Assembly (NCBI GenBank): GCA_031254155.1
Contig: JAIRVA010000314.1
Coordinates: 1 to 8,386 of the forward strand
Direction of reading: 5' to 3'
Source: Propionibacteriaceae bacterium
GTDB taxonomy: Bacteria; Actinomycetota; Actinomycetes; Propionibacteriales; Propionibacteriaceae
Length of the DNA stretch: 8,386 bases
A program made the translations under genes and the position numbers. Below the pieces are notes generated by a model. It did no database searches. It was given only the letters and a program-made list of their open reading frames with translations, and was not told where the DNA came from. Shown here in pieces: positions 1 through 5,901 of this stretch. Numbering within the stretch: the stretch's first letter is position 1; each line of letters starts with the position of its first letter.

Positions 1-2
1 CG

Positions 3-1136
3 CAGTCGGTCTTCTTCCAGGACCCTGACCACCGGGACGCCTACCGCCGCATCGCCGCCGAACAGCCCTCCCTCCTCCTGAGGGGCGACCGGCCGCTCCT
101 GCTTGACGAGTGGCAGGACGCGCCCCAAATCTGGGATGCCGTCCGCTTCGCCGTGGACCGCGAGCCCCGCCCCGGCCAATTCATTCTGACGGGTTCGACG
201 GTAGCGGACGATCCCGAAATCCGTCATTCCGGCACGGGCCGGATCGCCCGCGTGGTCATGCGAACCATGAGCCTCGCCGAGTCCGGGGACTCGACCGGCG
301 AGGTCTCGCTGCAGAGCCTCCCTCTGGGCCGCCCCATCGACGGTCACACGACCGCCGGGCTGGAGACGGTCGCCGCCCTCATCACCCGCGGCGGCTGGCC
401 GGTGAGCGCGACCCGCCAGGATGAGTTCGGCGGCGCCCGCGCCAAGGACTACCTCACCGCCATCGCGGAATCCGATGTTTCGAGGGTCGATGGCGTGGCT
501 AAGAACCCGCGCCGGGTCCAACTCCTGCTGCGCTCGCTGGCCCGTAACGAGTCGACCCCGGCAGCCATGACCACCCTCCGCGCCGACATGGCACTGGACG
601 AGTCGGACCTGTCAACCAACACCATCGGCGCGTACCTCGGAGCCTTGCGCCGGTTGTACGTCATCGAAGACCAACCCGCCTGGCCCCTGGCCGTCCGCTC
701 GAAAACCGCCATCCGTACCTCCGCCATCCGCCGCTTTTGTGATCCCTCGCTCCCGGCGGCACTCCTGGATCTGAGCCCTGACAAGCTACTCGTCGACTTC
801 AACACTTTCGGCTTGCTGTTCGAGTCGCTGTGCATTCGCGACCTGCGGGTGTACGCCGAAGCCCACGGGGCGAGCGTCTACGCGTACCACGACGGACGCG
901 GGCTTGAGGCCGACGCCATCATCGAATGGCCAGACGGCCGGTGGGGCGCGGTGGAGATCAAACTCCAGTCAACCCTGGAGGACCGGGCCGCGGACACGCT
1001 GCTACGGGTCCGCCACCTGGTTCACTCCCAACATAATGGCGAGGCGTCATTCCTGGCTGTCATCACCCCCAGCGGCATCGCCCGCCGTCGTCCCGACGGG
1101 GTGTACGTTGTTCCCATCACAACTCTGACGGCGTGA
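3..1136 (+). CDS. AAA ATPase with C-terminal DUF4143 domain, 5' end outside window
   Basis: This is a partial gene: 377 residues are readable from the window edge to the TGA at 1134-1136. The frame is open through the edge, so the N-terminus, where the Walker A loop would sit, is missing. Visible residues 31-38 (PLLLDEWQ) form a Walker B strand with D35-E36, and FILTGST (60-66) is the sensor-1-like strand that follows in this family. The C-terminal half fits DUF4143: a helical, winged-helix-like segment (about residues 185-225), then a PD-(D/E)xK-like core with D304 in EADAIIE and E318-I-K320 in AVEIKL. Family knowledge: these ATPases are widespread, often lie in accessory regions, and their function is poorly known; the nuclease-like fold does not prove nuclease activity. 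A GTG at 153 could be mistaken for the start, but the Walker B region lies upstream of it. It converges on vapC with 34 bp between them. Confidence 0.88.
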   Translation, partial: QSVFFQDPDHRDAYRRIAAEQPSLLLRGDRPLLLDEWQDAPQIWDAVRFAVDREPRPGQFILTGSTVADDPEIRHSGTGRIARVVMRTMSLAESGDSTGEVSLQSLPLGRPIDGHTTAGLETVAALITRGGWPVSATRQDEFGGARAKDYLTAIAESDVSRVDGVAKNPRRVQLLLRSLARNESTPAAMTTLRADMALDESDLSTNTIGAYLGALRRLYVIEDQPAWPLAVRSKTAIRTSAIRRFCDPSLPAALLDLSPDKLLVDFNTFGLLFESLCIRDLRVYAEAHGASVYAYHDGRGLEADAIIEWPDGRWGAVEIKLQSTLEDRAADTLLRVRHLVHSQHNGEASFLAVITPSGIARRRPDGVYVVPITTLTA

Positions 1137-1156
1137 CCCCAGGAGTGATCCCGCCC

Positions 1157-1177
1157 AAAACGCTGTGTCGTCACAGT
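1157..1177 (-). terminator. Possible weak intrinsic terminator of the vapBC operon
   Basis: Read on the minus strand, CTGTG (1176-1172) and CACAG (1167-1163) can pair around a 4-nt loop, followed by CG and four T (1160-1157). The stop codon of the truncated vapC (1173-1171) lies inside this hairpin. The stem is only 5 bp, extendable by a G-T pair, and the T-run is short, so it is at best a weak terminator. Confidence 0.3.
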
Positions 1178-1419
1178 CCTGCGGTGGTCGTGAGTGCCTG
1201 GACGTCAAGACGGGAGATGTGAGCGAAATCTTGCTCGGCCTGCTGGAGCCGGGCCTGCCGGATGGCCTGCTTCCCCGGATCGGCCGCCACGAGCGGCCCC
1301 GCCGACAGCTCAGCGAGGGTGATCGCCGAAATCAGGCAGAGCCCAGGCAGATCGGCGGGGTCAAGGTCGCCCAGGGCAATGACCGCCGACGTGTCGAGCA
1401 ACCCGCGCGGCACCCTCAC
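1171..1419 (-). CDS. vapC: VapC-type PIN-domain toxin, C-terminally truncated (probable remnant)
   Basis: The 82-residue product starts at a GTG (1419-1417) that overlaps the vapB stop by 4 nt (GTGA), the usual coupling of a vapBC operon. The N-terminal half is a clear PIN domain: LLDTSAVIAL with the first metal-binding acid D9, then the ISAITLAEL strand-helix with E37. VapC proteins normally run about 125-140 residues and carry further conserved acids in a second half (the motif near D-x-LIAATA). Here the protein stops after FAHISRLDVQ plus a short unrelated tail, and only 34 bp remain before the convergent ATPase gene, so the missing half is not present in another frame. I infer loss by deletion or rearrangement and an inactive RNase. 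A short product that still binds VapB is possible. Family assignment is firm; activity is doubtful. Confidence 0.75.
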   Translation of the reverse strand: MRVPRGLLDTSAVIALGDLDPADLPGLCLISAITLAELSAGPLVAADPGKQAIRQARLQQAEQDFAHISRLDVQALTTTAGL

Positions 1420-1652
1420 AAGCCCGCCTCCACGACGGCGTCCAGGTCGCGCCGGAGATCCGCCAGCGACATCGGCGGTAGTCGCCGCCAGCGCGCGACC
1501 AGTTCGGCGGGTTCGGGACTGATCCCGGGCAGAGGTACGAGCCGCGCGACCGGGCGACCGCTTGAGGTGACAGTCAAGGTTTCACCCCGCTCCACCCGGG
1601 CAAGAACCTCACCGCCCCGGTTCCGCAGCTCACGTACGTTGACTGTGTTCAT
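1416..1652 (-). CDS. vapB: VapB antitoxin, Phd/YefM type
   Basis: This 78-residue protein has the Phd/YefM fold at its N-terminus: MNTVNVRELRNRGGEVLARV, then GETLTVTSSGRPVARLVPL (about residues 23-42), the classic strand-turn-strand DNA-binding dimer. The C-terminal part, about residues 48-78 (PAELVARWRRLPPMSLADLR and beyond), would be the segment that wraps around the toxin. Antitoxins of this type neutralise the cognate PIN RNase and, with it, repress their own operon. The ATG is at 1652-1650; there is no convincing Shine-Dalgarno, but a TACATT -10 box ends 6 nt upstream, so translation is probably leaderless. Its toxin partner immediately downstream is truncated, leaving the antitoxin possibly without an active target in this operon. 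Confidence 0.85.
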   Translation of the reverse strand: MNTVNVRELRNRGGEVLARVERGETLTVTSSGRPVARLVPLPGISPEPAELVARWRRLPPMSLADLRRDLDAVVEAGL

Positions 1653-1658
1653 CTGGCC

Positions 1659-1664
1659 AATGTA
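1659..1664 (-). promoter_or_regulatory. -10 box of vapBC, leaderless arrangement
   Basis: On the minus strand TACATT fits the actinobacterial TANNNT -10 consensus. Six nucleotides (GGCCAG) separate it from the A of the vapB ATG, so the predicted transcript would begin at or next to the start codon. No good -35 hexamer is seen at 17-18 bp. Confidence 0.5.
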
Positions 1665-1678
1665 TCACCCGTGAGACA
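1661..1678. promoter_or_regulatory. Inverted repeat, probable VapB(C) operator
   Basis: TGTaTCACccGTGAgACA is an 18-bp near-perfect palindrome: seven of eight arm positions pair around a 2-nt centre. It overlaps the -10 box of vapBC, the position expected for an autoregulatory operator of a Phd/VapB antitoxin. The repeat is seen directly; binding by VapB is inferred. Confidence 0.5.
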
Positions 1679-1779
1679 ACCTCGCCCCGACTGGTGCCTG
1701 ACGGCCTCGCCCGACGCTGCCGGGACGGGTGTACGTCGGTGCCTCCCGACCGGCGGCGCGGTGACATGAGCCCTCTCGT

Positions 1780-1795
1780 ACACATCGTGTTACAC
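1780..1795. promoter_or_regulatory. Interleaved inverted repeats, candidate operator of the second TA operon
   Basis: ACAC-atc-GTGT-t-ACAC contains two overlapping inverted repeats that share the central GTGT: ACACatcGTGT (1780-1790) and GTGTtACAC (1787-1795). They cover the region up to and into the -10 box of the gene starting at 1803. Arms are only 4 bp, so this is suggestive. A ribbon-helix-helix antitoxin such as the one encoded downstream commonly binds short repeated half-sites. Confidence 0.35.
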
Positions 1796-1796
1796 T
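1791..1796 (+). promoter_or_regulatory. -10 box of the RHH/DUF5615 operon, leaderless arrangement
   Basis: TACACT matches TANNNT and lies exactly 6 nt (GCACAC) before the ATG at 1803. There is no Shine-Dalgarno sequence in front of that ATG, which supports a leaderless mRNA and fixes the start codon. No -35 hexamer at proper spacing is evident; GTGACA at 1761-1766 is too far away. Confidence 0.5.
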
Positions 1797-1802
1797 GCAC
1801 AC

Positions 1803-2222
1803 ATGAGTCTGACAGTCAGCGTCCGCCTAGGGCAACCCGTGGAAGAAGCCGCCGACACCTACCTGGCCACGACAGGCTGGAGTAAAACCGCCCTGATCAA
1901 CACCGCCCTCAACGAGTGGCTACGTATGCAGTCACACCCCGGAGTTCGGTTCGTACCCACGCCAGCGGGGGATCGCATCGCGGCCCTGGTCAGAGGGCCG
2001 GCAGTCTGGACGGTGGCGGAGTCATGGAACCAGCACGACGAACGCGACCGGACAGTGGACAACGTCACCGCGTCAACCGGGCTGACCCGGGCGGAGGTCG
2101 ACATCGCCCTCGGGTACTACGCCGACCACACGGCAGAAATCGACGCCCAGATCGCCCGGGTCCACCGCGCCCAGACGATCGCCCGCGAGGCTTGGGAGCG
2201 TCGGCAGGCCCTCCATGGCTGA
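1803..2222 (+). CDS. Ribbon-helix-helix antitoxin with DUF433-like C-terminal domain
   Basis: The 139-residue protein begins with a ribbon-helix-helix-like segment: a strand (LTVSVRL, 3-9), then two helices (about 12-24 and 27-44; SKTALINTALNEWLRM). The middle, about residues 48-118, resembles the DUF433/VapB45-type antitoxin domain: RIAALVRGPAVWTVAESW, then a short helix-turn-helix stretch (VDNVTASTGLTRAEVDIALG) followed by YYADHTAEIDAQI, which matches the family's typical YYaxHxxEId ending. Proteins of this kind act as antitoxins to DUF5615/PIN-like toxins, and such a toxin follows directly with an 8-bp gene overlap (2215-2222). The charged C-terminal helix (119-137) may bind the toxin. I infer DNA binding and autoregulation from the fold and from the repeats over its promoter. 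The toxin-antitoxin role rests mainly on gene pairing. Confidence 0.75.
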   Translation: MSLTVSVRLGQPVEEAADTYLATTGWSKTALINTALNEWLRMQSHPGVRFVPTPAGDRIAALVRGPAVWTVAESWNQHDERDRTVDNVTASTGLTRAEVDIALGYYADHTAEIDAQIARVHRAQTIAREAWERRQALHG

Positions 2223-2574
2223 GCTCGCGTTCCTGCTGGACGAACACTACCCCGCCGCTCTCGCCGCCAGCCTGACCCAACTCGGGATCGACACCCAGTC
2301 GGTGAACGAACGCGATGACTTGCGGGGTACCAGCGACATCAACGTCTTGACTGTCGCCGCCCGCGAAGGGCGAGTGGTCGTCACCGAGGACGCCAGCACT
2401 TTTCCAACCGCCATGACTGTTGTTGGCGACTATCCCGGTGTGGTCTTCTGCGACTCGGGGCGGTTCCCGCGTACCGTCAACGCGCTACCACGACTTGAAA
2501 AGGCACTTGTCGCCTTTGCGACTCACCCGCCCGCGACGACCGGTTTCGTCTGGTGGCTCAAGGAAGCCGTCTGA
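2215..2574 (+). CDS. DUF5615 PIN-like toxin of a TA pair
   Basis: This 119-residue protein matches the DUF5615 PIN-like family (VapC45/Mut7-C-like) in length and motif order. FLLDEH (6-11) holds the first acid D9, SDINVLTVAAREGRVVVTED (40-59) gives D41 and D59 in the usual spacing, and a short C-terminal segment ends in TTGFVWWLKEAV. The family's usual last motif is T-x-D-x-DF; here it is TEDASTF, so one of the usual acidic positions is changed. Family knowledge points to a metal-dependent RNase-like fold acting as the toxin of an operon with a DUF433-type antitoxin. The ATG at 2215 lies inside the end of the antitoxin gene (8-bp overlap), which implies translational coupling. Unlike VapC upstream, this toxin is full length. 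Confidence 0.78.
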   Translation: MAELAFLLDEHYPAALAASLTQLGIDTQSVNERDDLRGTSDINVLTVAAREGRVVVTEDASTFPTAMTVVGDYPGVVFCDSGRFPRTVNALPRLEKALVAFATHPPATTGFVWWLKEAV

Positions 2575-2622
2575 TCCGCCACGGCACGCCCTCGCCCCCG
2601 CGCGGATCGTGACAAGATAGGG

Positions 2623-2632
2623 GGTACGTACC
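2623..2632. promoter_or_regulatory. Perfect palindrome with central CG, candidate LacI-family operator
   Basis: GGTACGTACC is a 10-bp perfect palindrome 15 bp upstream of the kinase-isomerase ATG, directly before its GAAGGG ribosome binding site. LacI-family operators are typically palindromes with a central CG pair, and a lacI-type gene lies convergent downstream. The palindrome does not extend beyond 10 bp, and GTAC is unusually common in this window, which weakens the case. Confidence 0.35.
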
Positions 2633-2647
2633 ACGAAGGGTTGGGCC

Positions 2648-4792
2648 ATGACCGCGGACATTCTCATCATCGGAGAAACACTTATTGACATTGTACGGCG
2701 CCCCGGCGCGGCGCCGACGGGTTTCCCCGGCGGGAGCCCGCTCAACGTCGCCATCGGGCTCGGACGCCTCGGCCAGCACCCGCTGCTGGCCTGTTGGTAC
2801 GGGCGGGACGACCACGGAGCGATGATCGAGGCCCACTGTGCCACCTCAGGCGTCGACATCCTGCCCGGCTCTGACCAGGCCATTCGTACCCCCACCGCCG
2901 ACGCGCTCCTCGACGCCGCGGGCCACGCGACGTACACCTTCGACATCGACTCCCGCCTGCCGGAACTACCGGCGGACCTCGCGCCCCGGCTCATCCACGT
3001 GGGGTCGATCAGCGCGGTCACCGACCCCGGCGGCGCGACGGCCCTGGCCTACGTCGAGGCCCACCGCGGGCGCGCGTACATCACGTACGACCCCAACTGC
3101 CGGCCCTCCATCATGGGCGAGGCGGACGCCGTCCGGGGCCGGGTGGAGCGCTACGTCGCGGCGGCCAACCTCGTCAAGGTCTCCGACGAGGACCTCGCCT
3201 GGCTCTACCCCGGCGCGACCACCGCCGACGGCCTCGCCGACCAGGCCCGGCGCTGGCTCGCCTTCGGCCCGGACGTGGTCGTGGTCACGCGCGGCGCGGC
3301 GGGGGCGACCGCGTACACGGCAGGGGGTACGGTCGACGTCCCGGCCGACACCGCCCACGGCCTCGTCGACACCGTGGGAGCGGGCGACTCGTTCATGGCC
3401 GGGCTGATCTTCGGCCTGATGAACCGGCGGTACACCCGGCCCGGCAGCCGGATCGGCACCGACCTTGACGAGGTACGAGCCATCGTCGCCCAGGCCGCCG
3501 CGATCTCGGGGATCACTGTCTCCCGCGCGGGCGCCAACCCGCCGTGGGCCGACGAACTCCGGGCCGCCGGGTGGTGGGAGCCCTGGCTCGCCCGTCACAC
3601 GCACGCCCTGCTCGATTTCGCGCTCAAGTCCCAGGCCCCCGAAGGCGGGTTCGGCTGGCAGGACGACGACGGGGTGATCGACCGGTCGCAGGGCCGGCAC
3701 CTCTGGATCAACTGCCGGATGACGCACGTCGCGGCCATCGGGACGCTGCTCGGCCACCCCGGCTGCCGGGAGGCCGTCGACCATGGCGTCGCGGCGCTCT
3801 CGGGGCTCTTCCAGGACCAGGAGTACGGCGGGTGGTACGCCGAACTCGGCTGGGAGGGTCAGCCCACCGACCCGGCCAAGGCCGCGTACGCCCACGCCTT
3901 CGTCATCCTGGCCGCCTCCAGCGCCGCCGCCGCCGGCTGCGCGGCCGCGTGGCCGCTGCTCCGCGAGGCGCTCGTCATTTCGGAGACGCGCTTCTGGGAC
4001 GAGACGTACGGCATGGTGGCCGAGGAGTGGGACCGGAGCTTCACCCGCCTCGACCCGTACCGCGGGGTCAACGCCAACATGCACACCGTGGAGGCGTACC
4101 TGGCGGCCGCCGACGTCTTGGAGCGGGCGGGCGAGGCGGCCGCCGAACTCTGGCGCGAGCGGGCGCTGCGCATCACCAGCCGCGTCATCAACCAGGAAGC
4201 GCGGGCCAACAACTGGCGGATTCCGGAACACTTCGACGCCACGTGGACCCCGCACCTCGACCTCAACCGGGACCGTCCGGCCGACCAGTTCCGGCCCTAC
4301 GGCGCGACCATCGGCCACGGGCTCGAGTGGACCCGTCTGACGCTGCAGGCCCACGCCGCGGCGGGCGCGCGGCCGGAGCTCGCCTGGATGCCGGAAGCGG
4401 CGCTCGCCCTCTTCGAACGCGCGCTGGGCGACGGCTGGGCCGCCGACGGGGCGGACGGGTTCGTCTACACCGTGGACTGGGACGGTACGCCGGTCGTCCA
4501 CGAGCGGATGTACTGGGTCCTGGCCGAGGCCATCGGCGCCGGGGCCGCCCTCGCGAAGGCGGGCCTCCGGACGACCACCGCCGAGCTCGACCGGTGGTGG
4601 CGCTACGCCGACACCTACTTCATCGACCACGAACGCGGCGGCTGGCGGGAGGAACTCGACCGCCAGAACCACCCCTCGGCCACGGTCTGGAGCGGGAAAC
4701 CGGACACCTACCACGTCCTCCAGGCGACCCTCATCCCCTATCTCCCCTTGACACCGGCCATCGTCCCCGCTCTGGCGGCGAGACAGGACTAA
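2648..4792 (+). CDS. Bifunctional PfkB-family fructokinase / AGE-family mannose (aldose-ketose) isomerase fusion
   Basis: A 714-residue fusion of two complete cytosolic enzymes. Residues 1-300 are a PfkB sugar kinase: GGSPLNVAIGLGRLG (28-42, first signature), DPNCRP (148-153, fructokinase-like), and DTVGAGD (241-247, second signature) with catalytic base D247. Residues 303-714 (412 aa, against about 413 for E. coli YihS) form an AGE (alpha/alpha)6-barrel isomerase. Its conserved residues are R357 in LWINCRMTH, H479 in NANMHTVEA, H557 and E560 in GHGLEW, and H689 in KPDTYH; by position these match YihS R55, H176, H248 and H383 as I recall them. Predicted flow: mannose to fructose, then ATP-dependent phosphorylation to fructose-6-phosphate. 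Sulfoquinovose is an alternative substrate, since YihS and YihV belong to the same two families. The start is set by GAAGGG 7 nt before the ATG. It stands alone on its strand, 73 bp after the TA pair. Domain calls are firm; substrate is inferred. Confidence 0.93.
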   Translation: MTADILIIGETLIDIVRRPGAAPTGFPGGSPLNVAIGLGRLGQHPLLACWYGRDDHGAMIEAHCATSGVDILPGSDQAIRTPTADALLDAAGHATYTFDIDSRLPELPADLAPRLIHVGSISAVTDPGGATALAYVEAHRGRAYITYDPNCRPSIMGEADAVRGRVERYVAAANLVKVSDEDLAWLYPGATTADGLADQARRWLAFGPDVVVVTRGAAGATAYTAGGTVDVPADTAHGLVDTVGAGDSFMAGLIFGLMNRRYTRPGSRIGTDLDEVRAIVAQAAAISGITVSRAGANPPWADELRAAGWWEPWLARHTHALLDFALKSQAPEGGFGWQDDDGVIDRSQGRHLWINCRMTHVAAIGTLLGHPGCREAVDHGVAALSGLFQDQEYGGWYAELGWEGQPTDPAKAAYAHAFVILAASSAAAAGCAAAWPLLREALVISETRFWDETYGMVAEEWDRSFTRLDPYRGVNANMHTVEAYLAAADVLERAGEAAAELWRERALRITSRVINQEARANNWRIPEHFDATWTPHLDLNRDRPADQFRPYGATIGHGLEWTRLTLQAHAAAGARPELAWMPEAALALFERALGDGWAADGADGFVYTVDWDGTPVVHERMYWVLAEAIGAGAALAKAGLRTTTAELDRWWRYADTYFIDHERGGWREELDRQNHPSATVWSGKPDTYHVLQATLIPYLPLTPAIVPALAARQD

Positions 4793-4851
4793 CCAGGACG
4801 TACTCGGCGTACTTTCGCGGCATCATCCCGCCATTCCCCGCCCTATCCCCG

Positions 4852-5853
4852 CTACGCCGACTCCCGGACGACCAGTTCCGGCTGGATGATCTCGGGGGTG
4901 ACTGGGCAGCGGCCGAAGTCGAGGACACCGAGGAGCATCCGGGCGGCCCTAAGCGACAGGTCGGCCGCCGGATTGGTGACTGACGTGAGTCGCGGCGAGG
5001 TCGAGCGGGCGAACTCGGAGTCGTCGACGCCGATCATCAGCATGTCCGTACCCACCCGTACCCCTGCCTCGGTGAACGCCCGCAGCGCACCGACGGCCAT
5101 GAGGTCGGACTGGACGAACACGGCGTCGGCGCCGTAGCCCACGAGCCGGGCCGCCGACTCGGCGCCCCCGGCGTGGGTGAACGGCGCGTGTTCCACTGGA
5201 CCGGGGTCGTACCCCGCCCCCACCAGCGTCTCCCGCCACCCGGCGGTCCGGTCGCGCACCGGCGTCATGTCCTCCGGACCGGCGATGCACGCGAATCGGG
5301 ACGCCCCCCGGTCGAGGAACCGGCGCGCCGCGAGCGCCCCGCCCGCCCGGTTGGCCACGTCGACGTACATCACCTCAGCGTGCATCCACCAGGGCCGCCC
5401 GACGAAGACCAACGGGACGCCAACCCCGCTGAGCCGTTCCACGCCCGTCCGGTGGTGAGAGACGACGATCGCGCCGTCCACGAAGCTCCGATGCAGCAGG
5501 CGCAGGACCTTCCCCGGCGGGTCATCGGGGCGGACCATCAGGAGGATCACCTGGTAGTCCGTGGGGTGGAAGGCCTCCGACACCCCGATGATCATGCCCT
5601 GGAGGAAGGGATCGCCGAGGATGATCGTGTTCGGTTCGGGGATGACCAGCGCGACGGCGTGGGCCTTGTTGCTCGCCAGGGCGCGGGCGGCCTGGTTCGG
5701 TGTGAAACCGAGGTGCTCCGCGGCGGCCCGGACCCGCGCCTGGACGGCGGCCGACGCCGGGCCGGAACCCGTCAGGGCGCGGGAAGCGGTGGCACGCGAC
5801 ACCCCCGCACTGGCCGCGACATCATCCAACGTCACCTGTCCCTGGCGCGCCAT
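4852..5853 (-). CDS. LacI-family transcriptional regulator
   Basis: This 333-residue protein has the complete LacI architecture. An N-terminal helix-turn-helix (TLDDVAASAGVSRATASRAL, 8-27) is followed by the hinge helix NQAARALAS (53-61), then a periplasmic-binding-protein-like sugar sensor (about 65-330). The sensor shows DGAIVV (126-131), VDVANRAGGALAA (164-176), QSDLMAVGALRA (248-259), GVDDSE (275-280) and LTSVTNP (289-295). Such proteins are dimeric repressors released by a sugar ligand. The gene is convergent with the kinase-isomerase gene (59 bp between stops), so it probably controls that gene, perhaps in response to its sugar substrate; this is inference from neighbourhood. The ATG at 5853-5851 has a strong purine-rich RBS (AAGGGGG, 5 nt spacing). 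The acyltransferase gene ends only 48 bp upstream on the same strand, so read-through is possible. Confidence 0.92.
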   Translation of the reverse strand: MARQGQVTLDDVAASAGVSRATASRALTGSGPASAAVQARVRAAAEHLGFTPNQAARALASNKAHAVALVIPEPNTIILGDPFLQGMIIGVSEAFHPTDYQVILLMVRPDDPPGKVLRLLHRSFVDGAIVVSHHRTGVERLSGVGVPLVFVGRPWWMHAEVMYVDVANRAGGALAARRFLDRGASRFACIAGPEDMTPVRDRTAGWRETLVGAGYDPGPVEHAPFTHAGGAESAARLVGYGADAVFVQSDLMAVGALRAFTEAGVRVGTDMLMIGVDDSEFARSTSPRLTSVTNPAADLSLRAARMLLGVLDFGRCPVTPEIIQPELVVRESA

Positions 5854-5858
5854 AATGG

Positions 5859-5868
5859 CCCCCTTCCC
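5859..5868 (-). promoter_or_regulatory. Ribosome binding site of the lacI-type gene
   Basis: On the minus strand GGGAAGGGGG ends 5 nt before the ATG at 5853. It fixes the start. Immediately upstream, TGTCA occurs twice as a direct repeat (5883-5879 and 5875-5871), which could be a regulatory half-site or chance. Confidence 0.5.
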
Positions 5869-5901
5869 GCTGACATTCTGACACGCCCACGCCCTCCGGT
5901 G

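Noticed and set aside
153..1136. GTG at 153 as the start of the DUF4143 protein
   Set aside because: The Walker B motif and further in-frame coding sequence lie upstream to the window edge, so the gene is truncated by the window and does not start there.
1137..1260. A frameshift hiding the rest of vapC
   Set aside because: Only 34 bp lie between the vapC stop and the convergent gene, and no frame there reads as the missing PIN segment; deletion explains it better.
1764..1807. Direct repeat ACATGAG at 1764-1770 and 1801-1807
   Set aside because: Seven bases, one copy spanning the start codon; likely chance and not clearly tied to the operator repeats.
2966..4714. A 582-codon open frame antisense to the kinase-isomerase gene
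   Set aside because: It lies wholly opposite a gene with unambiguous kinase and isomerase motifs, is Arg/Pro/Gly/Val-rich with no recognisable domain, and is the expected shadow of G/C-biased third positions.
4793..4851. A shared bidirectional terminator between the kinase-isomerase and lacI genes
   Set aside because: Only 4-bp stems (GCGG/CCGC, GTAC/GTAC) are found and there is no T-run; termination may be factor-dependent.
3544..4983. A 479-codon open frame on the plus strand in another frame
   Set aside because: It is Arg/Gly/Pro-rich and overlaps both the isomerase domain and the lacI-type gene; composition is that of a frame-shifted shadow.
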